Shown here: in pieces, positions 1-5,232 of the stretch | Layout of the letters: each line of letters starts with the position of its first letter | How positions within the stretch are numbered: the stretch's first letter is position 1 | Assembly: GCA_021545595.1 (NCBI GenBank) | Contig: JAJRVG010000084.1 | Span: 1 to 8,011, forward strand | Direction: 5' to 3' | Origin: Zetaproteobacteria bacterium | GTDB lineage: Bacteria > Pseudomonadota > Zetaproteobacteria > Mariprofundales > Mariprofundaceae | Length of the DNA stretch: 8,011 nucleotides | Position numbers and translations under genes: made by a program | The notes under the pieces: model-generated | What the model saw: only the letters and a program-made list of their open reading frames with translations | The model's database searches: none | Told to the model about the DNA's origin: nothing

Positions 1-435
1 GACAATATCGGCAGAGATCGGCAGCTCATGTCCACCCCGATCCACCAGCACGGCCAGTTTTATGCTTGCCGGACGCCCGTAATCAAAGATCTCTCCCAGT
101 GCCGCCCGGATGGTTCTGCCAGTATAGAGCACATCATCGACCAGATAGATATGCTTGTCCGTGATGTCAAAGGGAAGGTTGCTTGGACGCACCTCGGGGT
201 TAGGGCCGACGGTATCCAGGTCATCGCGGTAGAAGCTGATATCAAGATTGCCCCGGTGGGTGGTGATGCCCGATTTTTTCAGCCGGTGCTGCAGTGCATC
301 TGCCACCTTCGCTCCGCCGCATTGGATGCCGATCATATAGATATCATTGCTATTCTCAGCATCATCTTTGATCGTTCGGGCTATCATATTGAGTGCCGGG
401 TTGACATGGCTGCTATCAAAAATGGTGTTGGACAT
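1..435 (-). CDS. pyrR: PyrR, pyrimidine operon regulator / uracil phosphoribosyltransferase (3' end cut off by window)
   Basis: PyrR proteins have a type I phosphoribosyltransferase fold. They sense UMP to control pyr genes by binding the mRNA and, in many species, convert uracil plus PRPP to UMP. The 145 visible residues read through to the window edge without a stop; the family is usually about 170-180 residues, so roughly the last 30 are missing. The PRPP-binding loop is clear at residues 97-109 (YLVDDVLYTGRTI), and a PyrR-like DRGGHELPI segment follows at 132-140. The conserved early stretch IGIQCGGAKVAD lies at about 35-46. The ATG at 435 is preceded by GGGGTGA with about 6 nt spacing. 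That site overlaps the stop of ruvX, which ends 6 nt upstream, so the two genes are likely co-transcribed and perhaps coupled. RuvX-PyrR adjacency, often followed by pyrB/pyrC, is known in Gram-negative bacteria. No attenuator can be judged because the downstream sequence is outside the window. Confidence 0.95.
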   Translation of the reverse strand, partial: MSNTIFDSSHVNPALNMIARTIKDDAENSNDIYMIGIQCGGAKVADALQHRLKKSGITTHRGNLDISFYRDDLDTVGPNPEVRPSNLPFDITDKHIYLVDDVLYTGRTIRAALGEIFDYGRPASIKLAVLVDRGGHELPISADIV

Positions 436-441
436 TGCTGG

Positions 442-954
442 TCACCCCACTAGCGCCGAGTGTGCGGCAATAAAGTCTTCAAGAATGACAGCTGCTGCTG
501 TCTGATCAAGTTTCGCACGTACCCGTTTTTCATTGAGCCCCTGCGCAAAGAGCCGCTCCCTGGCGGTCCATGTTGAAAGGCGTTCATCCTGAAAGAGGAT
601 GGGAAGATCGGTAAAGTTCTGTAGCTGCCCGGCACCCTTTCTGCAGTCTTCAGCCTGCCCGCCCTCTGTACCATCCATATTCCTGGCCAGACCGACAACG
701 ATGCCCTTGCAGCCATACTCTTTGATCAGCTTCAGTGCCTGCTTTGGCCAGCCGGAATCGTTCCGGTGCAGGCATGTGATGCCACGGCATGAGAGGCCCA
801 GTCGGTCCGATACGGCGACACCGATACGTTTTTTGCCAACATCGAGTGCCAACAGAGGGAGGGACAAGTTTTCAGGAGTATGTTCAGAAATAACAGAAGG
901 TGTCGTGGATTCGGATGCCACGAAATCAGAAGTTGAGCAGGATGCGGCTGTCAT
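442..954 (-). CDS. ruvX: RuvX/YqgF family putative pre-16S rRNA nuclease / Holliday junction resolvase-like protein
   Basis: The family has an RNase H-like fold and is implicated in maturation of the 16S rRNA 5' end; a Holliday junction resolvase role has also been proposed. With the ATG at 954 the protein has 170 residues. The first beta strand with the catalytic Asp is LALDVGKKRIGVAVSD (35-50, D38). GIVVGL follows at 84-89, then FQDERLST with E124, and DQTAAAVILEDF with D150. All three acidic catalytic positions are present. The usual Pro after GIVVGL is Ala here. The start is uncertain. ATG 954 has a weak GGA upstream and overlaps the preceding gene by 29 nt. A GTG at 921 lies just after that gene's stop. 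A TTG at 867 would give about 141 residues, close to the 138 of E. coli YqgF, but has no visible ribosome-binding site. The first ~32 residues are rich in Ser/Thr and not typical of the family, so they may not be translated. Confidence 0.93.
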   Translation of the reverse strand: MTAASCSTSDFVASESTTPSVISEHTPENLSLPLLALDVGKKRIGVAVSDRLGLSCRGITCLHRNDSGWPKQALKLIKEYGCKGIVVGLARNMDGTEGGQAEDCRKGAGQLQNFTDLPILFQDERLSTWTARERLFAQGLNEKRVRAKLDQTAAAVILEDFIAAHSALVG

Positions 955-1645
955 CAAATCCGAGATTCTGCAACGTTTCACTGCATGCGTCCACCATTGC
1001 ACTCATTCCAGCTAGGCAGGCGACGCTGTTTTCTCCACTTGGATGGTCGGCCAGAAGCGCATCCTGCACGTAGCCAATTGCACCATTCCAGTCATCGCTA
1101 CCGGTAGCAACCGAGATGTTAACCTCGATATTGTGCTCGGAGAGTGCCACCATTTCATCGGTCAGCAGACTATGCAGAGGGGTAAGAAATCCGGCATAGA
1201 TGGTTACCTTACCGAAATCAGAACGTTGCTGGATAATGCTGTCCCACACGCTGCGTAGTGGTGAGATGCCGGTACCGACACCCATTAGAATGACATCGCA
1301 GCCTTTGAATGGAGAGAGATCAAAGCCCTTTCCCATTGGCCCTTCAATCTCTACCTCGGCACCCGATGTGAGCATGGCCAGATGGTCACCCATATGGGTT
1401 CCCTGCTTGATCACAATCTCGTATTGACGGGTTTCGTAGGGGGAGGAGGCTACGGCAAAGTAGGCAGGCGCGGGATCCTTTACATCGGGAATACCCACAC
1501 GGATAAACTGTCCGGAGATGAATGGCTGAACAGGCTCTCTGTCCAGCGTTTCAAGCGTCAGTTTCACAACAATATCCTCACAGGCCGGATCAGTGATGCG
1601 GACATTGTCTTTAAGACGCATGCGGTATGTAGATGATTGCTGCAC
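926..1645 (-). CDS. FAD/NAD(P)-binding oxidoreductase, ferredoxin-NADP reductase superfamily (PyrK-like)
   Basis: This 239-residue protein has the two-domain layout of ferredoxin-NADP reductase-like flavoproteins. The N-terminal FAD barrel carries YFAVASSP (62-69), which stands in for the RxYS flavin motif, and a GPMGKGF turn (102-108). The C-terminal NAD(P)-binding domain has GVGTGISPLRS (122-132), then CLAGMSAMV (210-218), and ends in an aromatic residue (ILLNF). The GPxGxGF signature and overall length recall PyrK, the electron-transfer subunit of dihydroorotate dehydrogenase, and sulfhydrogenase gamma subunits. The C-terminal cysteine cluster that binds [2Fe-2S] in PyrK is absent, so I call it only PyrK-like. 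The redox partner is unknown. The GTG start at 1645 is chosen because GAGG (1652-1655) sits 6 nt upstream; an in-frame ATG at 1621 is the alternative. The 3' end overlaps ruvX, which puts it at the head of a probable operon with ruvX and pyrR. It is divergent from prmA. Confidence 0.85.
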   Translation of the reverse strand: MQQSSTYRMRLKDNVRITDPACEDIVVKLTLETLDREPVQPFISGQFIRVGIPDVKDPAPAYFAVASSPYETRQYEIVIKQGTHMGDHLAMLTSGAEVEIEGPMGKGFDLSPFKGCDVILMGVGTGISPLRSVWDSIIQQRSDFGKVTIYAGFLTPLHSLLTDEMVALSEHNIEVNISVATGSDDWNGAIGYVQDALLADHPSGENSVACLAGMSAMVDACSETLQNLGFDDSRILLNF

Positions 1646-1651
1646 TATTAG

Positions 1652-1655
1652 CCTC
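1652..1655 (-). promoter_or_regulatory. Ribosome-binding site supporting a GTG start for the oxidoreductase gene
   Basis: On the minus strand GAGG lies 6 nt before the GTG at 1645. The internal ATG at 1621 has no comparable purine block, so this site favours the GTG start. Confidence 0.6.
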
Positions 1656-1769
1656 GAGTTTGAAAGTTGTTTGAATATGAATCAACACATCCATGCCCCT
1701 GATGCGTATGTTAGTTGATCATGTACTTTTTAATAAGTGGCTGCACATTGCAGCGAAGGGTTGCCAAAG

Positions 1770-2624
1770 ATGCAAGCACAAAAATGTCTGGAACTGAAAA
1801 TTGATGGTGCCGCAATGGATGAATCGGCATTTCAACAGCTTGCCGAGTCGCAACAGGCTATGGGCACGTCGCTGGAAACCGATTTTGATTCTGGTGCTGA
1901 AACCCATATTGCCTGGTTTGAGCTGACCGATGATGATGAGCAGCTGCAGCGGGCAGAGCTCGCCGCTGCTGCTCTGCTGAGTGGTGCCAAAAGCAGTCAG
2001 GTTCAACTTAAAGTCCTGGGAGATGATTGGGAGACGGCATGGCAGCAGAGCTGGCATGCGATGGCTGTCGGCGAGCATCTCTGCGTGCGCCCCTCCTTCT
2101 GTAATCCGCTTGATGGTGACTATATCGATATTGTGCTTGATCCCGGCATGGCTTTCGGCACAGGTCAGCATGCGACAACACAGCTATGTCTTGAGGCGAT
2201 TGAGCGGATTTGTGAAAAGAGTGTTCCGGAAAGTATGCTTGATATGGGTGCAGGTTCAGGTCTTCTGGCCATTGCCGCCGGGAAACTTGGCACAAAAGGT
2301 ATTGTTGCCATCGATAACGACCCGATCTCGGTTGAGGCAAGCCGCGTGAATGCAGAGATCAATGGTGTAAAACTGGAGTCGCTGCTTGATGACACGCCAC
2401 CTGAGCAGCTATTTGATCTTGTCGTGGCCAATATTCTTGCTGGCCCTTTGATTGAGATGGCACCGAAGCTGGCGAAGTGTGTCGGCAGACATCTGGTACT
2501 TTCAGGGTTGTTACGTGAACAGGTGGAGCGTGTCAGCCGGGCCTATGTCGATGCAGGCATGCAGGTTGTCCGCAGCGACGTGATGGAGGAGTGGGCATCG
2601 GTGGAGTTGAAACCAGTCCTGTAG
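1770..2624 (+). CDS. prmA: PrmA, ribosomal protein L11 methyltransferase
   Basis: PrmA uses S-adenosylmethionine to methylate amino groups of ribosomal protein L11 (trimethylation at several sites in E. coli); it is cytosolic. The protein is 284 residues, close to the 293 of E. coli PrmA. An N-terminal substrate-recognition domain (about 1-95) is followed by a class I SAM-dependent methyltransferase domain. The family signature DPGMAFGTGQHATT is at 124-137. SAM motif I, LDMGAGSGLLAIAA, is at 157-170, and the acidic ribose-binding residue is in AIDND (180-184). The NILAGPL catalytic/substrate loop is at 221-227. ATG 1770 is preferred because GAAGGG lies 9 nt upstream (1755-1760); an in-frame GTG at 1737 would add 11 residues. 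The gene stands alone and is divergent from the oxidoreductase operon. I see no convincing promoter in the 124-nt gap, and no classical terminator between the stop and the repeat array. Confidence 0.96.
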   Translation: MQAQKCLELKIDGAAMDESAFQQLAESQQAMGTSLETDFDSGAETHIAWFELTDDDEQLQRAELAAAALLSGAKSSQVQLKVLGDDWETAWQQSWHAMAVGEHLCVRPSFCNPLDGDYIDIVLDPGMAFGTGQHATTQLCLEAIERICEKSVPESMLDMGAGSGLLAIAAGKLGTKGIVAIDNDPISVEASRVNAEINGVKLESLLDDTPPEQLFDLVVANILAGPLIEMAPKLAKCVGRHLVLSGLLREQVERVSRAYVDAGMQVVRSDVMEEWASVELKPVL

Positions 2625-2657
2625 AGTCAAACCTACTGCTGTCTCACTTATTCGATT

Positions 2658-2721
2658 GCGTCATACCGGACTTCGACTGCACGGATGCAGGAGGTAGAGC
2701 AATGCATGGAGCAATTGCCGA
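2658..2721. repeat. Rearranged remnant: left end of module A fused to a deleted module B
   Basis: GTCATACCGGACTTCGACT resembles the start of module A running into the start of module B. The central ~55 nt of B are missing, and the end of B (GATGCAGGAGGTA) follows directly, then a tail that matches the tail of the second B copy at 3111-3140 with few changes. The right half of module A begins immediately after. The simplest reading is an older copy that lost internal segments. Confidence 0.65.
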
Positions 2722-2765
2722 GATCCGGTATCCATGGATTCCAGCGTCCGCTGGAATGACGGGAG
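2722..2765. repeat. Module A, copy 1 (right half)
   Basis: These 44 nt are identical to 2973-3016. They contain ATCCATGGAT and a 9-bp perfect hairpin with a 2-nt loop: arms ATTCCAGCG at 2738-2746 and CGCTGGAAT at 2749-2757. The left half (CCGGACTC) is replaced by the tail of the upstream B remnant. Confidence 0.9.
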
Positions 2766-2784
2766 TGGTCTGAGTGGATACCCA

Positions 2785-2861
2785 CTTCGACTACATGGCG
2801 GAGATGGTTCCATACAATCTTCCGCATTTTCCACATTCATGTGGGTCAGATGCAGGAGGTA
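2785..2861. repeat. Module B, copy 1
   Basis: This 77-nt segment matches 3038-3114 at 73 positions with no gaps. It has two nested or consecutive hairpins: GCGGA (2798-2802) pairing with TCCGC (2821-2825) around ATGGTTCCAT, then CCACAT (2831-2836) pairing with ATGTGG (2839-2844). Confidence 0.9.
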
Positions 2862-2929
2862 CGAGCCCATGGACGCACCCCAGGGTGCCTTCTCTGCCGC
2901 AAGCGGCATTCACCTTGGGCGAGGCTAGG
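2862..2929. repeat. Copy-specific insert with two tight hairpins
   Basis: This stretch follows module B copy 1 and has no equivalent after copy 2. It carries GCACCC/GGGTGC (2875-2880 with 2883-2888) and TGCCGC/GCGGCA (2895-2900 with 2903-2908), each with a 2-nt loop. An outer GGTG (2884-2887) can pair with CACC (2911-2914) around the second hairpin. It accounts for most of the length difference between the two repeat periods. Confidence 0.6.
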
Positions 2930-2948
2930 GCAACGCATGGATGTAGTT

Positions 2949-3016
2949 ATAACACCACGTCATGCCGGACTCGATCCGGTATCCATGGATTCCAGCGTCC
3001 GCTGGAATGACGGGAG
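2949..3016. repeat. Module A, copy 2 (complete)
   Basis: This is the only full copy. From left to right it has CCGGA/TCCGG around a CTCGA loop, the palindrome ATCCATGGAT, and the ATTCCAGCG/CGCTGGAAT hairpin (2989-3008), ending in GACGGGAG. Its first 43 nt (2949-2991) equal 3159-3201, and its last 44 nt (2973-3016) equal 2722-2765. Confidence 0.92.
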
Positions 3017-3037
3017 AGCTATCTGCATGGATTCAAG

Positions 3038-3114
3038 CTTCGACTACATGGCGGAGATGGTTCCATACAATCTTCCGCATTTCCCACATCCATGTGGATC
3101 AGCTGCAGGAGGTA
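3038..3114. repeat. Module B, copy 2
   Basis: It differs from copy 1 at four positions. Two of them fall in or next to the CCACAT/ATGTGG hairpin, but the six-base-pair stem (3084-3089 with 3092-3097) is intact in both copies. Confidence 0.9.
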
Positions 3115-3158
3115 GAACAATGCAGGAGCAATTGTCGAGAGCAACGCATGGAGCAGTC

Positions 3159-3201
3159 ATAACACCACGTCATGCCGGACTCGATCCGGTATCCATGGAT
3201 T
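3159..3201. repeat. Module A, copy 3 (truncated on the right)
   Basis: These 43 nt are identical to 2949-2991, and the match stops within a few bases just before the ATTCCAGCG hairpin would form. The hupE-like stop codon (3208-3210) lies 6 nt further right. The CCGGA/TCCGG hairpin is therefore positioned just past the end of that gene on the minus strand. Confidence 0.9.
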
Positions 3202-3207
3202 TCAGTC

Positions 3208-4215
3208 TCAACTCCAGAATGTACCGACACGTTCTATCGTCCAGAGCATGGTAATGCCACCCACCGCATAGGCGACCGGTTTCTCAACCAGATGCAACCA
3301 ATTGTCCCGCTTGACCGCAAGCTGTTGTGACATCTTTTTAATAGCCCAGATGGTGCCAATAGTGGCAGCAACAAATTCGATCTGGCCGATCTCCACACCG
3401 GCGTTAAATGCCAGCAGTGCAGCGGGGATTTCAGTCTGTGGCAGGCCTATGTCACGCAGTGCAGAGGCAAAGCCGAAGCCATGCAGCAGGCCAAAGGTCG
3501 ATGAGACCACAATCGGGTAACGCCAGGTCAACGTATCACGTCTGTTGAGTGCTATTTCTCTGGCGAGAAAAACAATCGACAGCGCAATCATCACTTCAAT
3601 TGGTGGCACAGGCAGACGCACCAGTTCAAGTGCAGCCAGCGTCAGAGTGATGGAATGCGCAACGGTAAATCCGGTAATCGTTATCAATATACGTCGCCAT
3701 GTGCCTGCGATTAAAATAAGGCAGGCAACAAAGAGGAGATGGTCTGTGCCACCCCAGATATGTTCAATGCCCAGGTTCAGATAGGTGGTTGCCACATCCC
3801 ATCTGGTCGGCTCTCCAGCCACCACGAACGAAGATTTAACAGCACTCAGGCGGATTACTTCACTGGAACCATTAAGCCTGTGAATACGTACCAGTGCATC
3901 AGTGGAGACGCTTGCCAAGCCTTTGATGCTAATGAGAGCACCTGCCAGACCACCGCTGCGATGAATGGTTGAACGTTCAATATATGCACTACCAATAAAT
4001 GAGGTGCGTACGGGTTTAATGGTTTCAACGCCATTTGAAAAAAGAACATGCAGGTTCAGACGCCGGTCCTTTCCCTGTGCAGGCACTTTCCACAGCACAT
4101 CGTATGTTTCGGCACTAACCTGCTGCAGTTCAAGGTAAGCGGGGCGATATTCATCAGCGCAGGCTGCTGCAATCGACAGGCTGAAAAAGAGGACTATGGA
4201 TAAAAAAAACTTCAT
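3208..4215 (-). CDS. HupE/UreJ family membrane protein with large N-terminal periplasmic domain
   Basis: This 335-residue protein begins with a signal peptide (about 1-20, cleavage likely after ACA). A soluble periplasmic region of about 115 residues follows, then several hydrophobic membrane segments from about 140 to the end. Family motifs are clear: GIEHIWGGTDHLLFV (149-163), GFTVAHSITL (182-191), a PPIEVMIALSIVF segment, SSTFGLLHGFGFA (238-250) and ALLAFNAGVEIGQ (266-278). Conserved in-membrane His and acidic residues (H152, D158, H159, H187, H245, E275) suggest metal binding. HupE and UreJ relatives are linked to nickel or cobalt uptake, but the substrate of this long subfamily (HupE/UreJ_2) is not established. 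The ATG overlaps the stop of the upstream isomerase gene as ATGA, so translation is probably coupled. A run of eight T in the coding strand follows the start. The stop lies against a truncated repeat. Confidence 0.9.
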   Translation of the reverse strand: MKFFLSIVLFFSLSIAAACADEYRPAYLELQQVSAETYDVLWKVPAQGKDRRLNLHVLFSNGVETIKPVRTSFIGSAYIERSTIHRSGGLAGALISIKGLASVSTDALVRIHRLNGSSEVIRLSAVKSSFVVAGEPTRWDVATTYLNLGIEHIWGGTDHLLFVACLILIAGTWRRILITITGFTVAHSITLTLAALELVRLPVPPIEVMIALSIVFLAREIALNRRDTLTWRYPIVVSSTFGLLHGFGFASALRDIGLPQTEIPAALLAFNAGVEIGQIEFVAATIGTIWAIKKMSQQLAVKRDNWLHLVEKPVAYAVGGITMLWTIERVGTFWS

Positions 4216-5108
4216 TGCGAGACAGCAGCTACTGAAACTTTTCCTGCACTCTCGCTTGTTTTGGTTCTGTTCGGGGTGGCCTCCACTGTTACTGTGTAAC
4301 GGCTGCGCAGGGCTTCATAAAATGCCTCGTTGGTCTGTTTTCGCTTTACCGAACTCCAATCGCGAAGAACGGCTTCATGCACATCCTTAAGAGCGGGAGC
4401 TTCCCCATCAATGCGTTCATCAATGTAGACAAGATGCAGGCCAAAACCTGATTGAACAGGGCCCTGCCAGCTACCCGTTGGAAGATTACGAAGTGATTGT
4501 AAAAACTGAGTACCCAGATCGCGTGCTATATCTCTTTCAGGCGCTCTCCTGAATGTCTGCTTAAGCATTAACGAATCACCTAACGTCTCCACATCAATAT
4601 CTTTACCTGCCGGTTTTTGAAGTGTTGCCAGCAGCGTCATGGCATCCGTATGTGCAGCCTGGCCACGTTCACTGCTATTAAAATAGATTTGCCGGAAGCT
4701 GAACTGAGTTGGCAGGCGGTACTCACTCTTATGTGTTGTCAGGTATGCCTGTAGCTCTTTCTCTTCCGGCACGTTTGATTTGGCAATGTCTTCCGAAATA
4801 AACTCCATCTTCTGACGCATGCGGCGGCGCACAATAGGATCATCACGATCCAGCCCCATAGCCAGCGCTTCACGATAAAGAATCTCTTCACGAATATAAT
4901 TTTGAATCAGATGGTCCATCTCTTCCGCACTCGGGGTGCGTTGCCAGACTTTTGCAAACCCCAGGGAGAGTGCTTCGATGCGCCCCTCTGTCACAATAAT
5001 CTCAGCACTGTCCGGGATCACATTATTTGAGACCTGCTGGAAAAGCAGAAACATGGCACCGCCCAACAGTAGAAAAACCAGTAGGGGTTCTTTAAATATT
5101 TTTCTCAT
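4212..5108 (-). CDS. Membrane-anchored parvulin-type peptidyl-prolyl cis-trans isomerase
   Basis: This 298-residue protein has one N-terminal hydrophobic segment (about 8-24) after a basic start, which should anchor it in the inner membrane facing the periplasm. A SurA/PpiD-like helical chaperone region (about 35-125) contains AEEMDHLIQNYIREEILYRE. A rotamase-like domain follows at about 133-232, with SFRQIYFNSS and the end signature GSWQGPVQSGFGLHLVYI. A basic coil and a Ser/Thr-rich tail close the protein. Such proteins catalyse prolyl isomerisation or act as chaperones for exported proteins; the client is unknown, though the neighbouring lipoprotein or membrane protein is a reasonable guess. 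AAGAGG (5113-5118) lies 4 nt before the ATG. The 124-nt gap to the upstream DUF3604 gene contains a terminator-like hairpin, so this gene may depend partly on read-through or its own promoter. Confidence 0.88.
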   Translation of the reverse strand: MRKIFKEPLLVFLLLGGAMFLLFQQVSNNVIPDSAEIIVTEGRIEALSLGFAKVWQRTPSAEEMDHLIQNYIREEILYREALAMGLDRDDPIVRRRMRQKMEFISEDIAKSNVPEEKELQAYLTTHKSEYRLPTQFSFRQIYFNSSERGQAAHTDAMTLLATLQKPAGKDIDVETLGDSLMLKQTFRRAPERDIARDLGTQFLQSLRNLPTGSWQGPVQSGFGLHLVYIDERIDGEAPALKDVHEAVLRDWSSVKRKQTNEAFYEALRSRYTVTVEATPNRTKTSESAGKVSVAAVSQ

Positions 5109-5163
5109 CTATCCTCTTTTCATTTCAAAGCATGACAATAAAAAATGTTCTACCCATGTAGGC

Positions 5164-5196
5164 AAAAGGCATGACAAACCAAAAGTTTATCATGCC
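5164..5196 (-). terminator. Terminator- or attenuator-like hairpin after the DUF3604 gene
   Basis: On the minus strand GGCATGATAAAC and GTTTGTCATGCC form a 12-bp stem with one G-U pair and a 5-nt loop TTTTG, followed directly by TTTT (5167-5164). The G-U pair exists only in minus-strand RNA; plus-strand RNA would have a C-A mismatch, which supports action on the minus strand. The stem is AT-rich inside and the T run is short, so termination may be partial. It lies between the DUF3604 gene and the isomerase gene. Confidence 0.55.
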
Positions 5197-5232
5197 CCTT
5201 TAAACTGTCATCACATCGGATTCAGTGTGATT

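Larger units (their letters stand above)
2657..3203. repeat. Composite array of palindromic repeats between convergent genes
   Basis: This non-coding region is built from alternating modules. Module A (about 64 nt) is seen as two partial copies and one full copy. Module B (77 nt) is seen as two copies plus a shrunken remnant. A short module containing GCAACGCATGGA precedes the later A copies. The two B copies start 253 nt apart; successive A copies start 251 and 210 nt apart. Most modules contain short perfect inverted repeats. Spurious reading frames through module A give the peptide motif YPWIPASAGMT, seen as a false protein in many proteobacterial annotations, so I do not call any gene here. 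The array fills the gap between the 3' ends of prmA and the hupE-like gene. It could fold in the transcripts of both, acting as a transcript-end stabiliser or partial terminator, but no U-tract terminator is evident. Confidence 0.9.

Noticed and set aside
28..453. 141-residue plus-strand open frame
   Set aside because: It lies opposite pyrR, whose protein has clear motifs; the plus-strand translation shows no recognisable domain.
926..1645. Calling the oxidoreductase pyrK
   Set aside because: The diagnostic C-terminal [2Fe-2S] cysteine motif is missing and no pyrD is visible, so only a superfamily call is supported.
1669..1685. FNR-like palindrome TTGAATATGAATCAA in the prmA/oxidoreductase gap
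   Set aside because: The half-site spacing is 5, not 4, and one half-site deviates; by itself it is not convincing.
2657..3203. CRISPR array
   Set aside because: Repeat units are long, modular and unevenly spaced, with homologous linkers and no unique spacers of constant length; no cas gene is nearby.
2591..3254. Several short open frames across the repeat region, including one reading YPWIPASAGMT
   Set aside because: They run through palindromic repeats in multiple frames on both strands, have no ribosome-binding sites, and show the known false-protein signature of this repeat type.
4202..4209. Eight-base A/T run just inside the hupE-like gene as a phase-variation switch
   Set aside because: A short A/T run encoding common Phe/Leu codons of a signal peptide; length 8 is weak evidence for switching.
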